A stretch of DNA of 48,027 nt from Myxococcales bacterium. GTDB taxonomy: Bacteria; Myxococcota_A; Polyangia; Polyangiales; Ga0077539. The stretch lies in assembly GCA_030652255.1 (NCBI GenBank), contig JAUSAZ010000178.1:1-48027 (forward strand), read 5' to 3'. A program made the translations under genes and the position numbers. Below the pieces are notes generated by a model. It searched no databases, was not told where the DNA came from, and saw only the letters and a list, made by a program, of their open reading frames with translations. Position 1 is the first letter of the stretch; each line of letters starts with the position of its first letter. Below, piece by piece: positions 8,370 to 16,886 of the stretch.

Positions 8370-9250
8370 GGCTTGACCGGGCGGCGACCGTCGGCGGTGA
8401 GCAGCACGTCGTAGAGGTCGGCGCGGCGGTCGCGGAAGAAGCCCCAGGCGCCGCGCATCCGGCGAGAGTGCGCGAGGTCGAAGGTGGCCACCGCGGCCCC
8501 CTCCTCGGTGCGAGAGAGCTCGGCCACCATGTCGCCGCGGTGGTCGGCGCAGAAGGAGCTGCCGTAGAACACCTGGCCGTCTTCGGTGCCGATGCGGTTG
8601 GCGCCGCACACGGGCACGACGTTGGACACGGCGTGGCCGACCATCGCGCGCTGCCACGGGTCGCGGGTGTCGAGCGTGGGGTCGTGGGGCTCGCTGCCGA
8701 TGGCCGTGGGGTAGAGCAGCAGCTCGGCCCCGAGGAGCATCATCGCGCGGGCGCACTCGGGGTACCACTGGTCCCAGCAGATGCCGACGCCGAGGCTGCC
8801 GTGGCGGGTGTTCCAGACCTTGAAGCCGGTGTCGCCGGGGCGGAAGTAGAACTTCTCCTCGTAGCCCGGGCCGTCGGGGATGTGGCTCTTGCGGTAGAGG
8901 CCCATCACCGAGCCGTCGGCGTCGACCATCGCGAGGCTGTTGTAGTAGGCCTGTCCCGCGCGCTCGAAGAAGGACACCGGGATGACCACCCCGAGCTCGC
9001 GGGCGAGCTCGGCGAAGCGGGCGACGGTGGGGTTGGCCTCGAAGGGCATCGCGCGCAGCAGCTCGCGCTCGTCCTCGACGCGGCAGAAGTACGGCCCCTC
9101 GAAGAGCTCCGGGGGAAGGATGACGTTGGCCCCGCGCGCGGCGGCGGCGCGGACGTGCTCGACGACGCGGGCGACGTTGGTCTCGCGGTCGTCGCCGAGC
9201 GGGCACTGGATGACGGCGACGGTGGTGGTGCTGTTGGCGGCGGTGGTCAT
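8366..9250 (-). CDS. aguB: N-carbamoylputrescine amidohydrolase AguB
   Basis: 294 residues, nitrilase superfamily. It hydrolyses N-carbamoylputrescine to putrescine, CO2 and ammonia, the second step of the agmatine deiminase route. The Glu-Lys-Cys triad is visible: Glu in LPPELFEGPYF, Lys in YRKSHIPDGPGYEEKF, and Cys in GVGICWDQWYPECAR. The HIPDGPGYEEKFYFRPGDTG segment is specific to AguB-type enzymes. Its ATG overlaps the aguA stop by 4 bp, and its own stop overlaps the S66 gene by 4 bp. The aguA neighbour makes the substrate call firm. Confidence 0.95.
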   Translation of the reverse strand: MTTAANSTTTVAVIQCPLGDDRETNVARVVEHVRAAAARGANVILPPELFEGPYFCRVEDERELLRAMPFEANPTVARFAELARELGVVIPVSFFERAGQAYYNSLAMVDADGSVMGLYRKSHIPDGPGYEEKFYFRPGDTGFKVWNTRHGSLGVGICWDQWYPECARAMMLLGAELLLYPTAIGSEPHDPTLDTRDPWQRAMVGHAVSNVVPVCGANRIGTEDGQVFYGSSFCADHRGDMVAELSRTEEGAAVATFDLAHSRRMRGAWGFFRDRRADLYDVLLTADGRRPVKP

Positions 9251-10281
9251 GGCGCGGCGTGCTTCCGGCGGGTGGGCTGCTGCTGGGTGATGCAGTGGAA
9301 GGCGCCGCCGCCCTCGAGGATGGCGAGCGCGTCGATGGGCTCGACGTGGCGGCCGGGGAAGAGGCGCTCGACCGCGCGCGCCGCGGCGTCGTCCCAGGGG
9401 GTGCCGTAGGTCGGCACCACCACGGTGCGGTTGCCGATGTAGAAGTTGAGGTGGCTGGCGGGCATCACGCGGCCGTCGTCGTCCTCGACGCGCCCCGGCG
9501 ACGGGACGAACACCAGCTCGATGGGGCGGCCGAGCGCGTCGCGCTGCCCGGTGAGCTCGTCGCGCAGGCGCAGCAGGATGTCCCGGTTGGGGTCGTCGCC
9601 GCCGGAGGGCTCCATCAGGGCGATGACGCCCGGGGCGACGAAGCGCGCGATGGTGTCGATGTGGCCGTCGGTGTGGTCGTTGATGAGCCCGTCGGTGACC
9701 CAGAGCATCCGGGTGCCGCCGTAGGCGTCGAGGACGGCGCGGGTGATGGCCTCCTCGCCCAGGTCGGGGTTGCGGTTGGGGTTGAGCAGGCACTGGCGCG
9801 AGGAGAGCACCGTGCCCTCGCCGTCGACCTCGATGCTGCCGCCCTCCAGCACGAGGTCGTGGCGCACGGTGCGGAAGCCCGAGGCCTTCGCCACGGCGTC
9901 GCCCACGGCGTCGTCATACCGGAGCACGTATTTGCCTCCCCAGCCGTTGAAGGCGAAGCGCGCGGCGACCACCGCGCCGTCGGCGCCGTGCATGAAGACC
10001 GGCGCGGTGTCGCGCACCCAGATGTCCCCGAAGGGGATCTGGTGGTAGCGCGCGTCGAGGCCGTGGAGGGCGGCACGGGCCACGGTCTCCTCGACCCCGT
10101 CGGGCGCGAGGATCTCCAGGCGCTCGCCGCCGTCGCGGGCGATGGCGCGGCAGAGGGCGGTGAAGGAGCGCCGGGCCTCTGGGAGCGCGAACTTCCAGAG
10201 TTCTTCGTGGCTGGGCCAGGCGAGCCAGACGGCGTCGTGCGGCGCCCACTCGGCGGGCTGGAGAACGGCTTCGGTGGTCAT
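9247..10281 (-). CDS. aguA: Agmatine deiminase AguA
   Basis: 344 residues, PPAD/guanidino-group hydrolase family. It converts agmatine to N-carbamoylputrescine and ammonia. Key motifs are the N-terminal PAEWAPHDAVWLAWPS, the substrate loop GDIWVRDTAPVF, the His-containing NDHTDGHIDTIARF, and the catalytic Cys in GGGAFHCITQQQP. The start at 10281 is the first ATG before the conserved PAEW region. A TAGTGT hexamer 20-15 bases upstream may be a -10 element. It is the first gene of the aguA-aguB-S66-ruvX-mltG operon. No arginine decarboxylase lies in the window, so agmatine must come from elsewhere. Confidence 0.95.
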   Translation of the reverse strand: MTTEAVLQPAEWAPHDAVWLAWPSHEELWKFALPEARRSFTALCRAIARDGGERLEILAPDGVEETVARAALHGLDARYHQIPFGDIWVRDTAPVFMHGADGAVVAARFAFNGWGGKYVLRYDDAVGDAVAKASGFRTVRHDLVLEGGSIEVDGEGTVLSSRQCLLNPNRNPDLGEEAITRAVLDAYGGTRMLWVTDGLINDHTDGHIDTIARFVAPGVIALMEPSGGDDPNRDILLRLRDELTGQRDALGRPIELVFVPSPGRVEDDDGRVMPASHLNFYIGNRTVVVPTYGTPWDDAAARAVERLFPGRHVEPIDALAILEGGGAFHCITQQQPTRRKHAAP

Positions 10282-10362
10282 CGGGGCGCGGACACTACCC
10301 GCGCCGTGCCAGGGGCGCCAACTGGCCGCGCCCGGGGGCGTGTGCTCTCTTGCTGCGCCGCG

Positions 10363-11457
10363 ATGGAACCGAAGCTCGAAGAACTCTCCGCCGACCTCGC
10401 CGCCGCCGCGCTGCGGGCCCTCACCGACGACTGGCGCAACCTCAACTACGCCCTCTTCCAGGACCGCATGCGGCCGCCCGGGATGCGCCTCACGGACGCC
10501 GCGAGCTTCCTCGGGCGCTGGGTGCGCGGCGAGCGGGTGATCGAGGTGTCGCGGCGCTTCCTCCTCGACCACCCGTGGGGCGTGGTGACCGAGGTGCTCA
10601 AGCACGAGATGGCGCACCAGTTCGTCGACGAGGTGATCGGGGTGCGCGACGAGACCGCGCACGGGCCGGTGTTCCAGCGGGTGTGCGCCGACCGGGGCAT
10701 CGACGGCGGCGCCACCGGGGTGCCCGAGGCGCGCGGCTCGACCGACGCGGCCACGGCGTCGGCGCTCGACAAGATCGCCAAGCTCCTCGCGCTCGCCGGC
10801 AGCCCCAACGAGCACGAGGCGCAGACCGCGATGAACACCGCGCAGAAGCTGATGCTCAAGTACAACCTCGACGCGGTGCGGGCGAAGGCCGCGCGGGGGT
10901 ACATCCACAAGCACCTTGGCGAGCCCACCGGGCGCGTCGAGGAGGCGTCGCGCTTCCTCGCGGCGATCCTGTCCGAGCACTTCTTCGTGCAGTGCATCTG
11001 GGTCAACGTGTGGCGCGTGCGGGAGGGCCGCGCGGCCTCGGTGCTGGAGGTCCTCGGCACCCCCGAGAACGTCTCCATGGCGGAGTACGTGCACTCCTTC
11101 CTCGACCACACCGCCGACGCGCGCTGGACGCTGCACAAGCGCCTCCACCGGCTCACCGGCGACCGCGACCGGCGCGCCTACCGCACTGGCGTGATGATGG
11201 GCTTCCTCGAGAAGCTCCGCGCCGAGCGCAAGGGCCAGCAGGAGACCGGCCTCGTGTGGGCGGGCGACCCTGCGCTGGACGAGTATTACCAGCGCAGGTA
11301 TCCGCGGGTGCGCACGATCAGCCGCGCGGCGGCCACCCGCACCTCGGCGCACGCGCAGGGCCGCGAGGCGGGCAAGCAGCTCGTCCTGCACCGCGGCGTC
11401 GACGGGTCGCGCGGCAGTGGCGGCGGTGGAGGGCTGCTGGGCCCGGGGCGCTCGTAG
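10363..11457 (+). CDS. SprT-like / DUF2786 protein
   Basis: 364 residues. The N-terminal half has a zinc-protease-like site, LKHEMAHQFVDE (HExxH at about residue 83), followed by RDETAHGPVFQRVC with a possible third His ligand, as in SprT/WSS1-like domains. Next comes a DUF2786 segment (ASALDKIAKLLALAGSPNEH ... AQKLMLKYNLD), and then a basic region with SEHFFVQCIWVN. The C-terminus ends in a Gly/Ser-rich tail. The ATG at 10363 is the first start after the divergent aguA promoter region. Function unknown; DNA-protein crosslink or stress proteolysis is possible by analogy only. Confidence 0.8.
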   Translation: MEPKLEELSADLAAAALRALTDDWRNLNYALFQDRMRPPGMRLTDAASFLGRWVRGERVIEVSRRFLLDHPWGVVTEVLKHEMAHQFVDEVIGVRDETAHGPVFQRVCADRGIDGGATGVPEARGSTDAATASALDKIAKLLALAGSPNEHEAQTAMNTAQKLMLKYNLDAVRAKAARGYIHKHLGEPTGRVEEASRFLAAILSEHFFVQCIWVNVWRVREGRAASVLEVLGTPENVSMAEYVHSFLDHTADARWTLHKRLHRLTGDRDRRAYRTGVMMGFLEKLRAERKGQQETGLVWAGDPALDEYYQRRYPRVRTISRAAATRTSAHAQGREAGKQLVLHRGVDGSRGSGGGGGLLGPGRS

Positions 11458-11571
11458 CGCCGGGGCGGGCACCGGCGGCTTGCGGTCGCCGGGGGGCGGT
11501 CCTAGCGGGGAGCTTCTACGGGGGGCAGGGCACGGCATGGCCTCCCTACAACGCCAACGAGGAGCGATCCC

Positions 11572-12459
11572 ATGAGCGACTGGCCCGAGCTCTCCCTGCA
11601 CGCGTGGCGCGACACCTACGCGACGCTGCACCTCTACACGCAGGTGGTCGGAAAGGTCCGCCTCGCGCTGACGCCGCTGACCAACCAGTGGTGGAACGTC
11701 CCCCTCTACGTGACGACCCGCGGGTTGACGACGTTGCCGATGCCCTACCGCGACCGCACGCTCTCCATCGACTTCGACTTCGTCGACCACCGGCTCGTCG
11801 TGCAGGACTCCGCGGGCCACGTCCGCGTGATCCCGCTCGTCGCGCGCCCGGTCGCCGCCTTCTACGCGGCCGTCCTCGACGCGCTCTCGTCCATCGGGGT
11901 CGAGGTGCACATCGGGACCGCGCCGCAGGAGTGCCCGGTGACCACTCCCCTCGCCGACGACGTCGAGCACGCCACGTACGACCGCGACGCCGCGCACCGG
12001 TTCTTCCAGGTGCTGAGCCGCGTCGAGCCGGTGTTCCAGACCTTCCGCGCGGGCTTCCGGGGCAAGTGCAGCCCGGTGCACTTCTTCTGGGGCGCCTTCG
12101 ACCTCGCCGTCACGCGCTTCAACGGCCACCGGGCGCCGGCGCGCGAGGGTAGGGTCGAGCGCATCGCATACGACGAGGAGGTCAGCTCGCTCGGGTTCTG
12201 GCCGGGCGACCCCTGGAACGCCTCCGTTGACGCGACGTTCTACTCGTACACGGTCCCGGAGCCCGCGGGCTTCGCGGCCCAGCGCTTCCACCCCGACGCG
12301 GCCGCCTACAGCGCCGCGCTCAAGGAGTGCGTGCTCCCCTACGACGCCGTGCGCCGCTCGCCCGACCCCGCGAAGGCGATCCTCGATTTCGCCCGGAGCA
12401 CCTACGACGTCGGCTCGACGTTGGCGAAGTGGGACCGCACCGCCCTCGCCTATCCGTAA
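11572..12459 (+). CDS. DUF5996 family protein
   Basis: 295 residues. The N-terminus (WPELSLHAWRDTYATLHLYT, then GKVRLALTPLTNQWWNVPLY) is the recognisable DUF5996 signature. The family is widespread in bacteria and has no known activity. Other conserved pieces are SIDFDFVDHRL, GKCSPVHFFWGAFDLAVTRF (likely core) and the late YDAVRRSPDPAKAILDFARS. No signal peptide or membrane segment is seen. The ATG has GAGGAG-type purines (acgaggagcgatcccATG) upstream. The 114 bp before it contain no gene. Confidence 0.85.
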   Translation: MSDWPELSLHAWRDTYATLHLYTQVVGKVRLALTPLTNQWWNVPLYVTTRGLTTLPMPYRDRTLSIDFDFVDHRLVVQDSAGHVRVIPLVARPVAAFYAAVLDALSSIGVEVHIGTAPQECPVTTPLADDVEHATYDRDAAHRFFQVLSRVEPVFQTFRAGFRGKCSPVHFFWGAFDLAVTRFNGHRAPAREGRVERIAYDEEVSSLGFWPGDPWNASVDATFYSYTVPEPAGFAAQRFHPDAAAYSAALKECVLPYDAVRRSPDPAKAILDFARSTYDVGSTLAKWDRTALAYP

Positions 12460-12472
12460 CCTCGAGCGTTTC

Positions 12473-12491
12473 CTGACCTGCGCCGGGTCAG
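12473..12491. terminator. Possible bidirectional terminator hairpin
   Basis: The arms CTGACC and GGTCAG close a 7-base GC loop. It lies between the convergent DUF5996 and GNAT gene ends and overlaps the GNAT stop codon. No U-tract is present, so this is weak evidence based mainly on position. Confidence 0.25.
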
Positions 12492-12997
12492 AGCCGCAGG
12501 CCGACGAAGGCCACGTCGAGCCAGCGGTCGAACTTGAACCCGGCCTCCTTCAGCAGCCCGAAGGTCTCGAAGCCGCACGCGTGATGCAGCCCCATCGACG
12601 CCGCGTTGCCCGCGTCGACCACCCCCACCATCGTGTGGAAGCCCCGCTCGCGCGCGTGCTCGACCAGCGGCGCGATGAGCCGACGGCCGAGGCCCCGGCG
12701 CCGCGCGGCGGACCCCACGTACACCGAGTGCTCGCACGCGAAGCGCCACCCGGGCCGTCCGCGGAACAGCCCGTAGGTCGCGAAGCCGAGCACGCCATGG
12801 GTCGCGTCCTCGGCCACGACGAAGCCGTAACCGTCGCGCTGCTTCTCGTCGAAGAGGCCCTCCTGCTGCGCGAGCGAGCGCGGCTCGTAGTCGAAGGTCG
12901 CCGTCGTGCGCGCCACCGCGTCGTTGTAGATCGCCACCACCGAGGCCATGTCGTCGCGCCGCGCCGCGCGCACCACGATCGTCTCCGTCGTCTCCAT
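12488..12997 (-). CDS. GNAT N-acetyltransferase (phosphinothricin/MnaT-like)
   Basis: 169 residues. The layout follows the PAT/YncA group: VRAARRDDMASVVAIYNDAV at the start, TATFDYEPRS, EHSVYVGSAARRRGLGRRLI (acetyl-CoA loop R-R-G-L-G), then VGVVDAGNAASMGLHHACGF, ending in FKFDRWLDVAFVGLRL. Relatives acetylate methionine sulfoximine/sulfone or phosphinothricin. The start overlaps a GTAGCTTC sequence 8 bp upstream that could be a -10 element. It lies 11 bp downstream of the M1 peptidase gene, so read-through is also likely. Confidence 0.88.
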   Translation of the reverse strand: METTETIVVRAARRDDMASVVAIYNDAVARTTATFDYEPRSLAQQEGLFDEKQRDGYGFVVAEDATHGVLGFATYGLFRGRPGWRFACEHSVYVGSAARRRGLGRRLIAPLVEHARERGFHTMVGVVDAGNAASMGLHHACGFETFGLLKEAGFKFDRWLDVAFVGLRL

Positions 12998-13008
12998 CGC
13001 GCGCGAAG

Positions 13009-14994
13009 CTACTGCGTCTCGAGCTGCTGCATCACCCCGTTGAGCAGCTCCTGGAGCTGCTGCGGCGACACGTCACCGCCGGGCAGCCCCGGCAGCCCTG
13101 GCGTCGCGGGCGTCGACCCACCCCCGGCCCCCGGGCGCCCCATCCCCTGGAGCAGCGGGCCGAGCATCCGCAGGGCGTCCTGCACCTCGGGCGACACCTG
13201 TCCCCCGGGGCCGCCGAGCATGTTGCCCACCAGGGCGCCGAGGTCCATCTGCCCGAGGTCTTCGTCGCCGTGGGCCTCGTGCAGCCAGCGCCTCGCGAGC
13301 GACCGGTAGCGCGCCGCGTGGGCGCGGTCTTCGGCCACGAGCGCGTCGAGGAAGCCCGTCGCGGGCGCCGTGCGCCAGCGCCACGTCGTCACGTACCGCT
13401 GCATCGCCCGCCAGAAGACCGCGTCGCCCGCGGCCGTACGCCACGCGTTGTAGAGGTAGGGGCCCTTCCCATAGACCAGACCCGCGTAGGCGATGGGCGT
13501 CGCGAAGGCCGAGGCGGGTCGGTCGACCGCCGCGTCCGCCTGACCCAGCGTGCGCATGAACTGGTAGTTCATCTTGATCTGCATGTCGCCGTCGCGGCGC
13601 GCGCGCTCGGCCCCGTAGCGCTCCTCCAGGTAGAGCGCCGCGGACCACTGCGCGAGCGACTCGTCGATGAAGGGGTGCGCCCGCGAGTCGCTGCCCACCA
13701 GCCCGTGCCACCACTGGTGCGCCACCTCGTGGGCCGTCACGAACTCCAGCATCGACGGCAGCATCTGCCCCAGCACCGCCGAAGGACCAGCGCCCGCCCC
13801 GCCGCCGCCGAGCGCGGAGAGCAGCCCCCCGAGGTCGCCGAGGCCCCCGAGCGCGCCGCCCGAGCCCACCCTCGTCGGCGGCCCCGAGGGCGCCGCCGGG
13901 TCGCCGTAGAACATGCTCGCGACGGTGACCAGCCCCGGAAACTCCACCCCCCCGGCGCCACCCACGAGCGGCGCCTCCACCACGTCGAGGTCGGCGTAGG
14001 GGTACGGCCCGAAGCGCCGCTGGAAGACCTCCATCGCGTGCGCCGTCACGTCGAGCACCCGCTGCCCCGCCGCGCGGTGCTGCCGCTGGAAGATCGAGCG
14101 CACCTCGACGTCGCCCACCCGCCGCGTGGCGACCTCCAGCGCCGCGCCCGCCATCACGGCGAAGTCCCGCACCACCGCCGCGCCGACCTCCACCCGCTGC
14201 CGGCCCGCCGCCTCGGTGCGCCGCAGCGCCACGCCCGTCGTGGCGAGGGTGTAGCCCGCCGGGAGGTCGATGAGCGCGTGGACGTTGGAGAGGTCGTCCG
14301 AGCCGAGGTCGCCCACGGCGCCGGAGTCGGTGCGCTCCCAGCGGTCGCCGACGCGGCGCGCGAGCACGGGGTAGAAGTTGGCCATGCTCACGACGCCGTC
14401 GCCCACCGCGAGCAGCCCGTAGTCCCCGCCGCTCTCCCCCGCCGACATCGCGCTGAGCGACTCCATCCCCTGGGCCATCAGGTTGGTGCGCCCCGCCGCG
14501 ATCTGCGGCAGCGTCGCCTCGAGCTCGAGCGTCACGCGAAGCCTCCCGCCGGGCGCGACCGGCGCCGACGGACGCACCACGATCACCGACGGCGACTCGG
14601 CGGACACCGCGCAGCGCGCCCCCGTGCAGGCCCCGCGGGTGAAGCGCACCGGCGGCGCCCACGGCGGATCGCCCGGCCGCGGCGTCGGCGGGCGCACCGC
14701 GTTGGCGTAGACCCGCAGCACCACCTCGCGCAGCGGCGCGCGCCCGGTGTTGGTGAAGTACACCTCCTCGCGCAGCGTGAAGGTGCGCGGGCCGGGCTGC
14801 ACCGTGAGCGTGAGGTCGTAGCCGGGCAGCGCGTCGAGGGCGGTGATGCCCGCCGCCGAGAGGCCTTGCCGGGCGGCGGGGCGCAGCGCCGCGAGGCCCC
14901 GCGCGGCGTCGTAGAAGGGCGCGGTCTGCGCGTGCAGCGCCTCGGCGGGGAGCAGCGCGAAGCCCAGCACGGCGGCCAGCGGTAGGGGTCTCAT
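13009..14994 (-). CDS. M1-family metallopeptidase, exported
   Basis: 661 residues from the ATG at 14994, with a Sec signal peptide (PLPLAAVLGFALLPAEALHA). The aminopeptidase-N-like exopeptidase motif is GGVEFPG, standing for GAMEN. The zinc site is HEVAHQWWHG with the third ligand Glu in FIDESLAQW, 18 residues on, and a catalytic Tyr candidate is in YGKGPYLYNAW. A Gly/Leu-rich insertion (GSGGALGGLGDLGGLLSALG and following) lies just before the zinc site, and a Gly/Pro-rich tail ends the protein. Neither is typical of M1 enzymes. The gene follows the kinase gene by 23 bp. It probably digests peptides in the periplasm or outside the cell. Confidence 0.85.
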   Translation of the reverse strand: MRPLPLAAVLGFALLPAEALHAQTAPFYDAARGLAALRPAARQGLSAAGITALDALPGYDLTLTVQPGPRTFTLREEVYFTNTGRAPLREVVLRVYANAVRPPTPRPGDPPWAPPVRFTRGACTGARCAVSAESPSVIVVRPSAPVAPGGRLRVTLELEATLPQIAAGRTNLMAQGMESLSAMSAGESGGDYGLLAVGDGVVSMANFYPVLARRVGDRWERTDSGAVGDLGSDDLSNVHALIDLPAGYTLATTGVALRRTEAAGRQRVEVGAAVVRDFAVMAGAALEVATRRVGDVEVRSIFQRQHRAAGQRVLDVTAHAMEVFQRRFGPYPYADLDVVEAPLVGGAGGVEFPGLVTVASMFYGDPAAPSGPPTRVGSGGALGGLGDLGGLLSALGGGGAGAGPSAVLGQMLPSMLEFVTAHEVAHQWWHGLVGSDSRAHPFIDESLAQWSAALYLEERYGAERARRDGDMQIKMNYQFMRTLGQADAAVDRPASAFATPIAYAGLVYGKGPYLYNAWRTAAGDAVFWRAMQRYVTTWRWRTAPATGFLDALVAEDRAHAARYRSLARRWLHEAHGDEDLGQMDLGALVGNMLGGPGGQVSPEVQDALRMLGPLLQGMGRPGAGGGSTPATPGLPGLPGGDVSPQQLQELLNGVMQQLETQ

Positions 14995-15017
14995 GGCGCC
15001 CAGCGTAGCGCGGGGTA

Positions 15018-16838
15018 TCACTCCGCGGGGACGGGCGCGTCGTGGTGACGGTGGCGGCTGCGGCTGCGATGCGGCCGCGAGCGGTGGCGGTGACGGCTGC
15101 GGTGCCGCGACGGGCTCTCCTCCACGGCAGCGGGCTCCACCGGCGCGGCGACCACGCCCGCATCGGCGACCACGCCCGCATCGGCGACCACCCCGGCATC
15201 GGCGACCGCGGCGTCCTGGAGGGCGACGGCGGCGAGCGGCGGAGGGCTCGCGGCGGAGGCGTCGACGGTCGGGGTCGCCGTGGGGCGCGAGGCCACCGCG
15301 GCGGCGTCGGCCTGCGACGCGGGGCGGGGCACGCCGCGCGGGGACTGGAGCAGCAGCACGGTCGCGGCGGCGACGAGGCCGCCGAAGAAGAGCCCGATGA
15401 GCACCAGCAGGGGCGCGACGTAGGGGCGACGCGCGGCCACAGGCTCGGTCGGCAGCGAGCGGTCGTACGCGGGCGGATCGTAGGGCGGCGGCGCCGGGGG
15501 CGGGTCGGTGGGCGCGTCGGCGAGCGGGCCCGCGAGCGTAAACGGGGCCTCCGTCGGACCGTCGGGGATCTCGAAGACCGGCAGCACCTCCCGGGCGGTC
15601 TCCGGGGGCGGCTTCACGGGCCCCCGAGGCGGGGCGGCGGAGGGCGACGCGAGCAGCGTCGGGGCGCGGGCGAGGTCACCCACCGTGGGCGGCCGGAGCG
15701 TCGCGCCGAGCTGCCCGGCGGGCGCGGGGCGCAGCGGCGAGAAGCCCTCGGCCACGGTGGGGTTGCTCGGCGACGGGTCGTAGGCGCCGGGCTGGGGAGG
15801 CTGCGCCGAGGGGCGCGGCGTGAGGCCCTGCGTCGGCGTGAGCCGGTGGGTGCCGGTCTGGGAGATCCAGAGCTGGGCGTCGTTGGGGTCGACCCCCGCG
15901 GGCAGGTCGCTCATGAGCGCGGTGAGCAGCTCGCCCGCGTTGTTGTAGCGATCCGAGGGCTTGAGCGCGAGCGCCCGGGCGAGCACCGCCTCCCAGGGCC
16001 CCACGTCGACGCCGCGCTGCCCCGGCGTCGGGCGACGCGGCGACAGCACGTTGGCGCACATCTCCATGGCGTCGTTGCCGTCGAAGGGCACCGTCGCCGT
16101 GAGCATCTCGCACAGCAGCAGGGCGAGCGCGTGCACGTCCGTCCACGGCCCGGTGCGCATCCCGCTCACCTGCTCGGGGGCCGCGTAGTCGGGCGAGAAG
16201 GCCTGCATCTGGGTGAGCGTCTGCGCCCGGTCGGCGGCGCGCTTCTCCTCCGGGGCCATCACCTTGGCGATGCCGAAATCCAGGAGCTTGAGCCGCGTCG
16301 CGCCGCGCCGGCCGGTCACGATCATCAGGTTGCCGGGCTTGATGTCGCGGTGGACGATCCCCTCCTCGTGGGCGATGCCGACGGCCTCGATGACCGGGTA
16401 CATCAGGGCCATGCACTCGGCTGGGGAGCGCCCTCCGAGGCCGCCCTCGATGCGCGCGTTGAAGTCCGACTCCAGCGTCACGCCCTCCAGCCACTCCAGG
16501 GCCATCCACGGCGCCTTGGCGCCGCTCGGCATGATGGACGTGCCGAAGTCGAGCACCCGCACCACGTGGGGGTGGTCGAGCTGCGCGACGGTGCGCGCCT
16601 CCTCGGCGAAGCGACGGAGGAAGTCCGCCTGCTGCTTCGGCGTGAGGTCGGCCGGGGTCTTCAGGATCTTGATCGCGACCGGCTTGCGCAGCTCGCGGTG
16701 CTGCGCGCGGTACACCACCCCGAAGCCCCCCTGGGCCACCAGCTCTCCCACCTCGTAGCGGGAATCAAGCCGCGCTCCGAGGAGGCCGAAGGGGTCTCCA
16801 CGCCCTTCGGGTGGTGCTGTGATGGGCTTGGCGTTCAT
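15018..16838 (-). CDS. Transmembrane Ser/Thr protein kinase (Hanks-type)
   Basis: 606 residues. The kinase domain (about 25-300) is complete: VAQGGFGVVYRA, VAIKIL (ATP-binding Lys), IVHRDIKPGNLM (catalytic loop), LLDFGIAKVM and DYAAPEQVSG. A Pro/Ala-rich linker leads to one membrane helix (VAPLLVLIGLFFGGLVAAAT). The outer tail has VADAGV repeats and ends in a His/Arg/Ser-rich segment (SRHRHRSRPHRSRSRHRH). No PASTA or other known sensor domain is seen. The ATG at 16838 is chosen over the GTG at 16868. It lies 48 bp after the radical SAM gene, so it may or may not belong to that operon. Confidence 0.92.
   Translation of the reverse strand: MNAKPITAPPEGRGDPFGLLGARLDSRYEVGELVAQGGFGVVYRAQHRELRKPVAIKILKTPADLTPKQQADFLRRFAEEARTVAQLDHPHVVRVLDFGTSIMPSGAKAPWMALEWLEGVTLESDFNARIEGGLGGRSPAECMALMYPVIEAVGIAHEEGIVHRDIKPGNLMIVTGRRGATRLKLLDFGIAKVMAPEEKRAADRAQTLTQMQAFSPDYAAPEQVSGMRTGPWTDVHALALLLCEMLTATVPFDGNDAMEMCANVLSPRRPTPGQRGVDVGPWEAVLARALALKPSDRYNNAGELLTALMSDLPAGVDPNDAQLWISQTGTHRLTPTQGLTPRPSAQPPQPGAYDPSPSNPTVAEGFSPLRPAPAGQLGATLRPPTVGDLARAPTLLASPSAAPPRGPVKPPPETAREVLPVFEIPDGPTEAPFTLAGPLADAPTDPPPAPPPYDPPAYDRSLPTEPVAARRPYVAPLLVLIGLFFGGLVAAATVLLLQSPRGVPRPASQADAAAVASRPTATPTVDASAASPPPLAAVALQDAAVADAGVVADAGVVADAGVVAAPVEPAAVEESPSRHRSRHRHRSRPHRSRSRHRHHDAPVPAE
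15140..15210. repeat. 18-bp tandem repeat coding VADAGV
   Basis: About three and a half copies of a unit starting GCATCGGCGACCACGCCC lie inside the kinase gene. On the coding strand each copy gives Val-Ala-Asp-Ala-Gly-Val in the extracytoplasmic tail. The unit is a multiple of three, so copy changes keep the frame. Confidence 0.85.
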
Positions 16839-16886
16839 GCGCGAATCAGGCGCTGGCGAGGCTAACACAGGTGCCTCGACGGGCGC

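Noticed and set aside
9250..12291. Long minus-strand frame extending upstream of aguA
   Set aside because: It runs antisense through the SprT-like and DUF5996 genes, which have clear family motifs; high GC removes stop codons from shadow frames.
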